Shown: positions 1 through 8,556 of the stretch, in pieces
How the letters are laid out: the number at the start of each line of letters is the position of its first letter
Position numbering within the stretch: the stretch's first letter is position 1
DNA from: Nitrospira sp.
Lineage (GTDB): Bacteria; Nitrospirota; Nitrospiria; Nitrospirales; Nitrospiraceae
NCBI GenBank assembly: GCA_022226955.1
Contig: CP092079.1
Location: 2,879,043-2,943,042 of the forward strand
DNA: 64,000 nt
Direction: 5' to 3'
Made by a program: the position numbers and the translations under genes
The notes under the pieces: model-generated
What the model saw: the letters and a program-made list of their open reading frames with translations, nothing else
Databases searched by the model: none
What the model was told of the DNA's origin: nothing

Positions 1-123
1 ACGCTTCTCGATATTGCCGAACGGTCGCAACTCCCCTTTGCGGCGGTGGCCCGCGCAGCGTCCGATTTGATTGCGCACGCGCTCCTGGAGCCGGTGCCAG
101 AGCGATCGCCCGCGTATGAATAA
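1..123 (+). CDS. 3' end of a DUF4910/aminopeptidase-like protein (partial)
   Basis: An open frame enters from the left edge and stops with TAA after 40 codons, so only the C-terminus is visible. The tail contains LLDIAERSQLPFAAVARAA followed by a short helix. This resembles the winged-helix end of DUF4910 (M28-like aminopeptidase-fold) proteins, which often sit in polysaccharide clusters. The last eight bases overlap the ATG of the next gene, so the two are probably translationally coupled. The family assignment rests on the tail alone and is tentative; the catalytic part lies outside the window. Confidence 0.5.
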   Translation, partial: TLLDIAERSQLPFAAVARAASDLIAHALLEPVPERSPAYE

Positions 124-1084
124 CGTTACCGATGCGATCAGGTCGGCCGCTCCGCAAGTGATCAAAAAACCGCTGCGGGAGGTTCTCGCCACATGCCGGA
201 AGGTGCCGGGCATGCTCCGGTGGTTGGATCAAGGGTGTATCAGGCCGGCAATGAGTGTAGGATCCTGGAAGGTTCGGTTTTATACCAGGTATTTCGAAAA
301 CGGGTGCAAAGCAAAAACGATCCTCACCTTGCCCCACAAGCCTGAACCGAGCTCTGTGCTGTATAAGATATGCCATGAGCTGGGCCTTCAAATCACCGAT
401 AGGGTTGGAACGCCGGCTAATCTGGTGGTCAACTGGGAGGACTGCACCATCCGTCGCCGCCTGGACGTCTTGGAAGAATTGAGCGTGAGGCAGCCAGTGC
501 TGAACCTTCGATGCGTGGATATTTCGAAGCGCACAGTGGAAGCCGTGCATCAGGCGGTATTCGGCTATGGCTTGGCGGTGAATCCCCTGGAGTTTGTCGG
601 CCAATGCGTGAAGAAATCGAACACCAACGCCATGCATGATGGCAGGATCATCCAGTGTCCCGTGACGCAGATCGATGAACAGGCGGTCTATCAAAGAGTC
701 GTCAATAATTCGCGTGACGGGCGGTTCATTGAAGACATTCGCGTGCCGGTATGTGGTGATGTGATTCCATTCTGCTACCGGAAAATTCGATCGATAGAGC
801 GGAGATTCGGATTGGGCGCTGATAATATCTCGGCGCAAGTCTGCGACGTGTCAGATCTGCTATCGGCCAGCGAGGTCGGCCTGCTCTTACGGTTGTGCAA
901 GGAAATCGGTTTGGATTACGGTGAACTGGATGTCTTGAGAAACGTCGATGATGGGAAGGTATACGTCGTCGATGTTAACACCACGCCGGACGGTCCAACC
1001 AAATGTATGGACCGTCGAAGCGCTGCGCTGGCGATCGAGAGGCTTTCGGAAGCGTTTGCGGCTTCTTTTAGGCTTAATAGTTGA
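116..1084 (+). CDS. ATP-grasp-like protein
   Basis: A 322-residue protein of unassigned substrate. The C-terminal part contains LDYGELDVLRN and then VYVVDVNTTPDGP. This is the usual end of an ATP-grasp domain, where acidic and Asn residues bind Mg-ATP. An earlier LVVNWEDCT segment fits the pre-ATP-grasp part. ATP-grasp enzymes ligate a carboxylate to an amine, thiol or similar nucleophile. The ATG at 116 was chosen because it overlaps the upstream stop (ATGAATAA); an in-frame TTG at 71 is possible. No signal peptide or membrane segment is seen, so it is probably cytoplasmic. It may modify a sugar or amino-acid precursor for the locus; this is inference. Confidence 0.6.
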   Translation: MNNVTDAIRSAAPQVIKKPLREVLATCRKVPGMLRWLDQGCIRPAMSVGSWKVRFYTRYFENGCKAKTILTLPHKPEPSSVLYKICHELGLQITDRVGTPANLVVNWEDCTIRRRLDVLEELSVRQPVLNLRCVDISKRTVEAVHQAVFGYGLAVNPLEFVGQCVKKSNTNAMHDGRIIQCPVTQIDEQAVYQRVVNNSRDGRFIEDIRVPVCGDVIPFCYRKIRSIERRFGLGADNISAQVCDVSDLLSASEVGLLLRLCKEIGLDYGELDVLRNVDDGKVYVVDVNTTPDGPTKCMDRRSAALAIERLSEAFAASFRLNS

Positions 1085-1121
1085 AAACGCATCAATACGG
1101 CATTCTGAAAGGGGGCCTGTT

Positions 1122-2645
1122 GTGTTGTTAGGTGTTAACCCCGTCAATCATGGATCGGGCGTGATCGTCAGAGCTGCCAGCCTGGTCTTGGGCATGTCCG
1201 CCGGACTCTGTTTCGGCCTGTTTCTGCTTATGATCGTGCGGCACGGGTGGACGTGGCATTACCTCCTGGTTCTCGCGCTTGCCGGCATCTTGGCTGGCAG
1301 TCTCAGACTCTCCGGTTCCATTAGGGTCAATCTGGCATTGATGCTTTGTTCGCTGGTGGTGTGCGGGTATCTAGCAGAGGCTGTGCTGGCGCTCAATCCA
1401 GTATCGCGGCAACTCTCGTTCTTTGGTGCGGGGTGGTTGCCAAAGGCCTTTGGCGAGAATGCCGGCGCGACGAAAATGCAGGCCGAGGCCGCACGGAAAC
1501 AGCAGGTGAAGTTCGATGTCAGAAGCAGGCTCTCCGTTATTATGGACCTTCGTCGGGATGGGCGGGATGCGTGGCCGAGCATACCGGCAACCGCTTTGGA
1601 TAAGGACGGACCTCTCGACCCGTCGATGGCTGCTCTCACGATAGAGGGTGTCAGTGTCATGCCGCTCGGTGGTATTGCCAACAAACTCACCGTGTATTGT
1701 AATGAGAATGGCGCCTACACGATTTATGACACAGATGAACATGGCTTTCATAACCCCAGCGGACAATGGGTGGCGGCCCAGCTTAGCATCGCAGCAGTCG
1801 GAGACTCGTTTGTTCAAGGGGCTTGCGTGCCGACTGACAAAAATTTTGTTGCGTTGTTGCGACAGCGTTATCCCAAGACGCTGAACGTTGGCAGAGCAGC
1901 CAATGGACCGCTCAGTGAATTAGCCTCGATCAAAGAGTATGTGAGCATCGTCAAGCCCTCAATGGTGTTTTGGTTTTATTTTGAAGAAAACGATCTCATT
2001 GAAGATCTTTCGAGGGAAATGCGGAGCCCGATCTTGCGCGAGTATTTGAGGGAGGGATTTAGCCAGGGATTGATCGGCAAACAAGCCGCGATCGACCAAG
2101 CCCTAACGGCTCACATTCACGCAGCTCAGAAATCTCAGGGCGTTATGGGTCGAATGTGGAGCAGCCTTTCCGAGCCGCGTTCGTTCGAAGAGGTCATCGA
2201 GCAGCTGGAGTATCGAGTGAAGCTCACCAGTCTTCGCGAGACCGTTGCGCGGGCGTTCCGGCAAGCGGCTGGCCAGCCCGGTGAGCACGACCTGCAAGCG
2301 CATCCTCCCGCGTCGGAGGAAACGGTTCGCCTCTTCCGAACCGTGCTGGAGGAAGCGCGGCGGTCGATCCAATCCTGGGGTGGTACGATGGTGTTTGTCT
2401 ATCTTCCGCAGTGGGAGCGGTATGCCGATGAGGAATACGCCAGTAAGGATCGGGATACCGTGCTTACGCTTGTCCATTCGATGGGCCTGCCGGTCATCGA
2501 CATGCATCTCGCATTTGCCGCACACTCAGATCCCGTGAGCCTCTTTCCGCTCCGCTGGCGCGGGCATTACACAGAAGAGGGGCATCGGATAGTGGCGGAA
2601 GAATTGATCCGTTTCGCATCGCAGCAGGTGGGACTCCTCCTGTAA
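1122..2645 (+). CDS. SGNH/GDSL-type hydrolase or acyltransferase, membrane anchored (copy A)
   Basis: A 507-residue protein. Residues about 10-95 hold three to four hydrophobic stretches, so the N-terminus is in the inner membrane. The large C-terminal domain has the SGNH block I motif AAVGDSFVQG (Ser229 nucleophile), a block III-like Asn in EENDL, and the terminal RGHYTEEGH with catalytic-type His residues. Such proteins in polysaccharide loci add or remove O-acyl groups on the periplasmic side. The GTG at 1122 was chosen because AAAGGGGG lies about 7 bases upstream; the frame stays open further upstream but overlaps the preceding gene. It is a clear paralogue of the gene at 4698, sharing the TVYPA/TVYCN-type middle part and the FPLRW/FPFRR end. 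Confidence 0.75.
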   Translation: MLLGVNPVNHGSGVIVRAASLVLGMSAGLCFGLFLLMIVRHGWTWHYLLVLALAGILAGSLRLSGSIRVNLALMLCSLVVCGYLAEAVLALNPVSRQLSFFGAGWLPKAFGENAGATKMQAEAARKQQVKFDVRSRLSVIMDLRRDGRDAWPSIPATALDKDGPLDPSMAALTIEGVSVMPLGGIANKLTVYCNENGAYTIYDTDEHGFHNPSGQWVAAQLSIAAVGDSFVQGACVPTDKNFVALLRQRYPKTLNVGRAANGPLSELASIKEYVSIVKPSMVFWFYFEENDLIEDLSREMRSPILREYLREGFSQGLIGKQAAIDQALTAHIHAAQKSQGVMGRMWSSLSEPRSFEEVIEQLEYRVKLTSLRETVARAFRQAAGQPGEHDLQAHPPASEETVRLFRTVLEEARRSIQSWGGTMVFVYLPQWERYADEEYASKDRDTVLTLVHSMGLPVIDMHLAFAAHSDPVSLFPLRWRGHYTEEGHRIVAEELIRFASQQVGLLL

Positions 2646-2752
2646 ATATCCTAGCTAAAGAGCCCGTCGCCGGCTTTGCCGTGCGATGAAGAAAGGGCGG
2701 ATGCCGAGGATTTGAATCTGAGTCCTATCGCTCGAACTAATCTTGAGAGAAC

Positions 2753-3685
2753 ATGTCTAATACGTCCTGGTCGCAACAAAAAGTACTGGTCACCGGTGGA
2801 AGCGGGTTTCTCGGAAACCACCTCTGTCGCCGGCTCGTGGACAGCGGGGCGGAGGTGCATGCCACCTCGCGAGTTGAGCGGGCGCAGCGCGACGCCGAGC
2901 CGCACTGGTGGCAGGCGGATCTGGCGGAGATGGATGTGGCTCGCCGGTTCGTATCGGAGATACGGCCGGATATCATCTATCATCTCGCCGGCTCTGTGAC
3001 GGCGGTGCCGGGCAAAGAATTCGTGCTTCCCACTTTCCACAGTTTGCTGACGAGCACCGTCAATTTGCTTGTTGCAGCCACGGAGATCGATTGCCGTCGC
3101 GTGATTTTGTGTGGGTCCCTCAATGAGCCTCAGGCCCAGCAAGGGGAGGTGACGCCCAGTTCCCCCTATGCGGCGGCCAAGTGGGCGGCGAGCGGCTATG
3201 GTCGAATGTTTCAGGCGCTCTATGGAACACCGACGGTGATTCTGCGCACATACATGACGTACGGCCCGGGACAGGATGCTCGAAAACTCATCCCGTCGGT
3301 CATTGGATCGTTGCTAAACGGAGTGCCGCCGCGATTGTCCAGCGGAGCGTGGAGCGCCGATTGGATTTATGTTGACGATGTCATCGAGGGATTTCTTTCT
3401 GCAGCCCACCGACCGAATATTGAAGGGGCAACTCTCGATTTGGGGTCAGGACAGTTGCGAACGGTTCGGTCAATCGTTGAGCAGATAGCGACGACAATGC
3501 ATTCCTCCATCCAGCCTCAATTGGGCGTGCTTCCAGATAGGCCGTTTGCTCCGCAATGTCTTGCGAATACGGGCGAGTCCCTTGAGAAATTAGGCTGGCA
3601 GCCCGCGACGTCATTCGAAACCGGGCTGCGTCAAACGGTTGAGTGGTATCGTGCCAACCGCACGGCCTTTCATTCGAATACGTAA
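2753..3685 (+). CDS. NAD-dependent sugar epimerase/dehydratase (SDR)
   Basis: A 310-residue extended short-chain dehydrogenase/reductase. The Rossmann motif TGGSGFLG is at residues 15-22 and the catalytic YxxxK is seen as SPYAAAKWA. The conserved TYGPGQD segment and the DWIYVDDV substrate-side motif are present, and the length is normal for the family. Members act on nucleotide sugars (4-epimerase, 4,6-dehydratase or reductase). The exact substrate cannot be told from sequence; similarity to GDP- or CDP-sugar epimerases is only general. It lies between an SGNH gene and a beta-propeller gene and should supply a modified sugar nucleotide to this locus. Confidence 0.8.
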   Translation: MSNTSWSQQKVLVTGGSGFLGNHLCRRLVDSGAEVHATSRVERAQRDAEPHWWQADLAEMDVARRFVSEIRPDIIYHLAGSVTAVPGKEFVLPTFHSLLTSTVNLLVAATEIDCRRVILCGSLNEPQAQQGEVTPSSPYAAAKWAASGYGRMFQALYGTPTVILRTYMTYGPGQDARKLIPSVIGSLLNGVPPRLSSGAWSADWIYVDDVIEGFLSAAHRPNIEGATLDLGSGQLRTVRSIVEQIATTMHSSIQPQLGVLPDRPFAPQCLANTGESLEKLGWQPATSFETGLRQTVEWYRANRTAFHSNT

Positions 3686-3696
3686 CAGGAATCTTC

Positions 3697-4701
3697 ATGG
3701 TGCATAGGCTCATTCCCGTCAAGCGCATGGTATCTCGGATTTCTCGCTATGCGAATTCCATTTCTTCAGAGTCGGAAGAAGTTCAGTGGTATCATCTCTG
3801 GTCGATTGGCATCTATACCGGTTCATCGCCTGTGGCGCTGGCGCCAGCCCTCGGCATCAAGAATCCGGTCCTGACACGCGACGATGTGACTGACGTGTGC
3901 GCATTGATGGTGGCCGATCCGTTTATGATCCGTGTTGCGAGCACGTGGTACATGTTTTTTGAACTGTATAACCGGCGCAGTCATGGCGAGATCGGGTGCG
4001 CGACCAGTCCGGACGGATTCAGGTGGACGTACCAGCGCGTTGTGCTGGCCGAGCCGTATCATCTCTCCTATCCCTACGTGTTTGAATGGCAGGGGGAGTA
4101 CTATATGGTGCCGGAATCGGTGCGGGCCAATGAAGTGCGGTTGTACCGGGCGCGCCGGTTTCCGGATCAATGGGACTACATCGGCCCCGTGCTTAAAGGG
4201 CACGGGTATGCCGATTGTTCGTTCCTGCGCCACGACGACCGGTGGTGGATGTGGGCGGAATCGAGTCAGGGACGCTGCGATACCTTGCGGCTGTTTTCCG
4301 CGACCGATTTGCTGGGGCCGTGGGAAGAGCATCCGCGCAGCCCCCTCATCGAGTGGAATCCCCATCTCGCGCGCCCAGCCGGTCGTATGGTAAGCGTCGA
4401 CGGCCGCCTCGTCCGGTTTGCGCAGAATGGGTTTCCGGACTATGGAACGGAAGTACGCGCGGTTGAGATTACGGAGTTAAGCCAGGCAACCTATGCAGAG
4501 CGGCCGCTGGGGCAGGATGCCATTCTGACTCCCAGTGGCGTCGGATGGAATCAACATGGCATGCATCATGTCGATGCCCATCGATTGGACAATGGGCAAT
4601 GGATTGCCTCGGTCGACGGGTGGAGAAAAATCGCTAGTTTGCTTAATGACATAGATCCGTCAAAAATGCAGCTTGCAAAACAGTCAAAGGAACATCAATG
4701 A
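3697..4701 (+). CDS. GINT1_N-like beta-propeller protein (copy A)
   Basis: A 334-residue soluble protein built of Trp/Tyr-rich repeats that look like a five-bladed GH43/GH32-type beta-propeller: VADPFMIRV, WYMFFELYN, LSYPYVFEWQGEYYMVPES, RWWMWAES, and a C-terminal HHVDAHRLDNGQW. This pattern matches the N-terminal domain of plant glucosamine-inositolphosphorylceramide transferase and related bacterial stand-alone proteins. Whether it hydrolyses, transfers or only binds glycans is unknown. ATG 3697 has AGGA 6 bases upstream and is preferred to GTG 3643, which would overlap the epimerase. The stop overlaps the next start (ATGA). A paralogue lies at 7598. Confidence 0.65.
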   Translation: MVHRLIPVKRMVSRISRYANSISSESEEVQWYHLWSIGIYTGSSPVALAPALGIKNPVLTRDDVTDVCALMVADPFMIRVASTWYMFFELYNRRSHGEIGCATSPDGFRWTYQRVVLAEPYHLSYPYVFEWQGEYYMVPESVRANEVRLYRARRFPDQWDYIGPVLKGHGYADCSFLRHDDRWWMWAESSQGRCDTLRLFSATDLLGPWEEHPRSPLIEWNPHLARPAGRMVSVDGRLVRFAQNGFPDYGTEVRAVEITELSQATYAERPLGQDAILTPSGVGWNQHGMHHVDAHRLDNGQWIASVDGWRKIASLLNDIDPSKMQLAKQSKEHQ

Positions 4702-6197
4702 CACACCTCATACGCCTGGCCGATTGGATCCTGTCTGGGATCGGGGCCGGTATAATTCTATTCGTGGCATATCTTGTGGCCGCTCATGGGATGGCTCCGC
4801 ACTATCTTGGCGTGGCTGTCATTGGGTTGGGGTTCGTCGCGACCCGGTGGTTGAATCCTGTCGCGAAGGTCAATCTTGCGCTCGTCGTGTTGTGTTCGTT
4901 GTTCTCGCTCTATGCCGGTGAGCTGCTGCTGGCCTTCACGGCCTCGGCCCGCGCCAATTTCGAGCAGAACCGATGGCTTACGTTTCCCATGGACACCACT
5001 CCGGAATCGACCCAAGCGCGTTTGAATGAAGCTTCCACCGTCGAGCCTGCATTTGACCGCCGTGACAAATTGCAGGTGATCGCTGACCTCGAGCGTCAGG
5101 GGCATACCGTGTATCCGGCTGTTGTCCCTCACGCTCTTCTGACATGGGACAACGCCGATTCCATGCAGACTCTTCGAGCCCTGTCCATTGAGGGTGAGGA
5201 AATCTTGCCGCTCAGCGGCGTTGCCAATGTGCTCACCGTGTTTTGCAATGAAAGCGGAGAGTATGTGACGTATGACAGCGGCGAGCATGGATTTAACAAT
5301 CCACCGGAGGTATGGCGTGCTCAAGAGGCTGCAGTCGTCGCGGTAGGAGATTCATTCACGCACGGTGCCTGTGTGCCCACGGAGGACAGTTTCGTCGGAG
5401 TGATCCGGGCCCGCCATCCAGGGCTCATCAATCTCGGCATGGATGCCAATGGCCCGCTTATGATGCTGGCATCCTTGAAAGAGTATGGGGCTCGTGTCCG
5501 GCCGAAAACGGTCTTGTGGTTCTACTATGAAGGCAATGATCTCAAAGATCTGGAGCATGAGCGGCATAGTCCTCTGCTCATGCGCTATTTGACGGAAGAA
5601 TACACCCAGTCCCTGTGGGATCGAAGGGACAAGATCGATCGGGCGCTGAAGGCCCACATCGAACAAGCCCGGCAGGGGTTGAGCCTGACAATCGGATTTG
5701 AAGAGACGGTCAAATTGCAGCAGATCCGGCAGTTATTTACCCGCTGGCTGGCGGGACGGCAGGAGGTCGATGCCCGCCGTGCGAGTGAGCTGTATTTCTC
5801 TGCCGAAGTATCGGATGAAGAGATGACGCAGTTTCGCGATGTGCTGGTCGAGGCGATGGCCACGGTGCATGGATGGGGAGGGGAGATGTACTTCGTCTAT
5901 CTGCCCGAGTGGGCTCGTTATGCCAAGCCGGAGGTTGCCAACAAGAACCGAGAGCGGGTGCTTCAATTGGTTGCTGATCTGACGCTGCCACTAGTGGATC
6001 TTCATCCGGACTTCGAGGCTCATCCGGATCCCGTCGGATTGTTTCCGTTCCGGCGATCGAATCACTACAATGCCGACGGGCATCGCCTAGTGGGAGACGC
6101 GGTGCTGTGCGCGTTACAAAAGACCGAAGGGTGTGCCCAGCAGAGCCGTCCTCAATCGTCAATCGGTGGTTCTCTGTATGACCGCGCATCGCTCTAG
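4698..6197 (+). CDS. SGNH/GDSL-type hydrolase or acyltransferase, membrane anchored (copy B)
   Basis: A 499-residue paralogue of the gene at 1122. Hydrophobic segments occupy residues about 8-90. The periplasmic-type domain starts VVAVGDSFTHGACVP with Ser219 as nucleophile, continues with a YYEGNDL block and ends SNHYNADGHRLV with the putative catalytic His. Expected role: O-acylation or de-acylation of the polysaccharide outside the inner membrane. ATG 4698 overlaps the preceding stop by four bases (ATGA), giving tight translational coupling with the beta-propeller gene. The C-terminal 30 residues beyond the domain are low-complexity Ser/Gln-rich and lack a counterpart in copy A. Confidence 0.75.
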   Translation: MTHLIRLADWILSGIGAGIILFVAYLVAAHGMAPHYLGVAVIGLGFVATRWLNPVAKVNLALVVLCSLFSLYAGELLLAFTASARANFEQNRWLTFPMDTTPESTQARLNEASTVEPAFDRRDKLQVIADLERQGHTVYPAVVPHALLTWDNADSMQTLRALSIEGEEILPLSGVANVLTVFCNESGEYVTYDSGEHGFNNPPEVWRAQEAAVVAVGDSFTHGACVPTEDSFVGVIRARHPGLINLGMDANGPLMMLASLKEYGARVRPKTVLWFYYEGNDLKDLEHERHSPLLMRYLTEEYTQSLWDRRDKIDRALKAHIEQARQGLSLTIGFEETVKLQQIRQLFTRWLAGRQEVDARRASELYFSAEVSDEEMTQFRDVLVEAMATVHGWGGEMYFVYLPEWARYAKPEVANKNRERVLQLVADLTLPLVDLHPDFEAHPDPVGLFPFRRSNHYNADGHRLVGDAVLCALQKTEGCAQQSRPQSSIGGSLYDRASL

Positions 6198-6211
6198 ACG
6201 AAGAGGTCAGC

Positions 6212-7429
6212 ATGTTTTCTTCTCTAAGACGCCGTTTCAGCAGGTTCAAGGGCTATCGGGTTGCGAGAGCGATCTATTGGCGGCTGCCGCAGATTGTCGA
6301 GGAAGTGGAACGGGGGGACCGTGAGGTTACGTCTCTTCTCCCTGATGGACCACCTCGCGGGGCCGTGCTGCTATCGCACATCAGGGGCGATTTTTTGAAT
6401 CACCCTGACCTGCCCGTTCCTAATACGCATACGAACTTCTGGACGTCCCTCGACATCTCCAAGACATTTTTAGAGCTGGGTTACTGCGTGGATGTCATCA
6501 GTTTCGGGAATCACGATTTCCTTCCGAAGACGAGCTACGATGTGATGATCGACACGCGATACAATCTTCAACGGCTTGCTCCGTTGCTCGGCCGCGACTG
6601 CCTGAGGATTCTGCACATCGATACGGCCCACATGTTGTTTCAAAACTCCGCGGAAGCCGCTCGATTGCTGGACTTACAGCGGCGGAGAGGGGTTACGCTT
6701 CAACCGGTCAGGTATGAACGGCCCAATCTCGCTATTGAACATGCCGATTGCGCGACTGTCTGCGCCAACGACTTCACCATCGGAACCTTTCGTTATGCTG
6801 GCAAACCAATCTATCGAATCCCAATCCCTGCCGCCAGGCTCTGTTCGTGGCCGTCTGGGAAGAATTTTGCGGCCGCCCGAACACATTTCCTTTTCTTCGC
6901 CAGTCATGGAATGGTCCACAAGGGCCTGGATCTTGTGCTGGAAGCATTTGCCGGGATGCCGGAATATCGTCTGACGATTTGCGGTCCGGTTGAACGGGAG
7001 CCGGCTTTCGTGGCGGCCTATCGCAAGGAACTGTTCGAGACTCCCAATATTCATCTACGCGGATGGCTTGATATCGATAGCCAGGATTTCATCGATCTTG
7101 CCGAGCAATGTATTGCGCACGTGTTTACCTCCTGCTCTGAAGGCGGTGCCGCCTGTGTCATCGAGACCATGCATACGGGGCTCATCCCAATCGTCAATCG
7201 CGAATCTAGTGTTGATGTGCACGATTTCGGCGTGCTTCTCAAGGGCGTTTCAGTGGAGGATATTCGAGAGGGCGTGCGAAGCATTGCCGAGATGCCCGCG
7301 TCGATGCTGGAAGGGCGCGCGCGCTGTGCCTGGGAGCATGTCCAGGCACAGCATACCCGCGAACACTTTTCTCGTGTCTACCGCCAAACTATTCGAGAGA
7401 TCTTACGGGAACATGGGCACCCCTGCTAG
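6212..7429 (+). CDS. GT4-family glycosyltransferase (copy A)
   Basis: A 405-residue GT-B fold enzyme. The C-terminal domain has the nucleotide-sugar region SHGMVHKGLDLVLEAF followed by the retaining EX7E motif in SEGGAACVIETM, then a VNRESSVD segment. The N-terminal domain lacks the usual glycine-rich start; it has HIRGDF and a YDVMIDTRYN stretch shared with the gene at 8557, which marks a distinct subfamily. It is probably cytoplasmic or membrane-peripheral and transfers one sugar to the lipid-linked repeat unit. Donor and acceptor are unknown. The start at 6212 has AAGAGG upstream. Confidence 0.75.
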   Translation: MFSSLRRRFSRFKGYRVARAIYWRLPQIVEEVERGDREVTSLLPDGPPRGAVLLSHIRGDFLNHPDLPVPNTHTNFWTSLDISKTFLELGYCVDVISFGNHDFLPKTSYDVMIDTRYNLQRLAPLLGRDCLRILHIDTAHMLFQNSAEAARLLDLQRRRGVTLQPVRYERPNLAIEHADCATVCANDFTIGTFRYAGKPIYRIPIPAARLCSWPSGKNFAAARTHFLFFASHGMVHKGLDLVLEAFAGMPEYRLTICGPVEREPAFVAAYRKELFETPNIHLRGWLDIDSQDFIDLAEQCIAHVFTSCSEGGAACVIETMHTGLIPIVNRESSVDVHDFGVLLKGVSVEDIREGVRSIAEMPASMLEGRARCAWEHVQAQHTREHFSRVYRQTIREILREHGHPC

Positions 7430-7597
7430 AGACAGATGTGTATGGATTATGGTATTGGGGCGCACGGTTCAGTTTGATTGGTCAACGGGCTTGACTGTTG
7501 CGCGTTGTTCGGGCTAACAGAGGCGCGAAGGCTGGCTATTCCCATCGATTCGAAACGTAGTCCCAATGAGATGATGCGGTATTTTGAGGGTGCAGAT

Positions 7598-8551
7598 ATG
7601 GAGAGTTCGACGCCGCGGAGAAGCTTGTCCCGCGTGCTGCAGTGGTTGCGGGACACCTTTTCCCGCCAGGCTCATGTTCCTAGGGCCGGCATGCAGGAGG
7701 GGGCGATCAGCATGCTGGCTGGGCCGTCTCTACTGGATTTGAATCAGGAGGGATTGGCCAACCCGGTGCTCATGGCGCAGGACATCAGGGATTGCGTGGC
7801 TGCGTCGGTCAGGGCGCCTTTTATGCTGGAAGTCGCAGGGCGCTGGCACATGTTATTCGAAGTGCGCAATCGCGACTCGGAAAAAAATGAGATCGGCTGG
7901 GCGACCAGCGACGACGCTATGCGCTGGACCTATCGCCAGATTGTGCTGGCAACACCGTATCCTCTGTCGTACCCCTACGTATTTGAGTGGAATGGCGGGT
8001 ACTACATGCTTCCCCAAAGTGTCGAGGCCGGGATGCTGCGCCTCTACAAGGCGTTTGAGTTTCCCGTGCGCTGGGCGCTGGCTGGAATTTTGTTGCGAGG
8101 GAAGTTTTCGACTCCTTCGATCGTTCGCCATGAAGACCAGTGGTGGCTCTTTACGGTGTCTGATGCAGAGGATGCGGCCGCGGCTCTTCGGCTCTATCGG
8201 GCGGATGAATTGCTGGGGCCATGGAGCGAACATCCACAGAGCCCGATCGGTTTTGTGGGACCCGTTGGCCTGAAGCTAGCCGGAAGAGTCGTGGCGCATG
8301 AGGGCCGGTTGGTGCGTTTTGAGCAAGCCCGGGAGCCTGGCCATGGATCCATTGTCCGGGCATTTTCAATTACGGAGTTGACGCCGACGCAATATAGTGA
8401 GGCCCCTTATCCAGGCTCCTTTTTCTCCGCGAAGGATAAGGACCAGAATCAGAACCATTCAAGTCTGTCTCACATTGATGCCCATTGCTTGGGCGATGGG
8501 CGATGGATGGCCTGTGTGGACAGGGCGCCTCGCCTCGGAGTGGAGGGGTAG
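7598..8551 (+). CDS. GINT1_N-like beta-propeller protein (copy B)
   Basis: A 317-residue paralogue of the gene at 3697 with the same order of blade motifs: VRAPFMLEV, WHMLFEVRN, LSYPYVFEWNGGYYMLPQS, QWWLFTVSD, LLGPWSEHPQSP, and a terminal SHIDAHCLGDGRW. Function is unknown beyond a glycan-related propeller. ATG 7598 has GAGGG 7 bases upstream; the open frame reaches back to a TTG at 7478 without a good ribosome site, so the shorter form is preferred. It is placed between two paralogous GT4 genes, as if the propeller and transferase were duplicated together. Confidence 0.65.
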   Translation: MESSTPRRSLSRVLQWLRDTFSRQAHVPRAGMQEGAISMLAGPSLLDLNQEGLANPVLMAQDIRDCVAASVRAPFMLEVAGRWHMLFEVRNRDSEKNEIGWATSDDAMRWTYRQIVLATPYPLSYPYVFEWNGGYYMLPQSVEAGMLRLYKAFEFPVRWALAGILLRGKFSTPSIVRHEDQWWLFTVSDAEDAAAALRLYRADELLGPWSEHPQSPIGFVGPVGLKLAGRVVAHEGRLVRFEQAREPGHGSIVRAFSITELTPTQYSEAPYPGSFFSAKDKDQNQNHSSLSHIDAHCLGDGRWMACVDRAPRLGVEG

Positions 8552-8556
8552 GACGT

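Noticed and set aside
1259-1817. Overlapping minus-strand open frames inside the first SGNH gene
   Set aside because: They have no family sequence and mirror the codon structure of the clear SGNH gene on the + strand.
3643-3696. Longer N-terminus for the propeller gene from GTG 3643
   Set aside because: It would overlap the epimerase, lacks a ribosome site, and the ATG at 3697 has AGGA at proper spacing.
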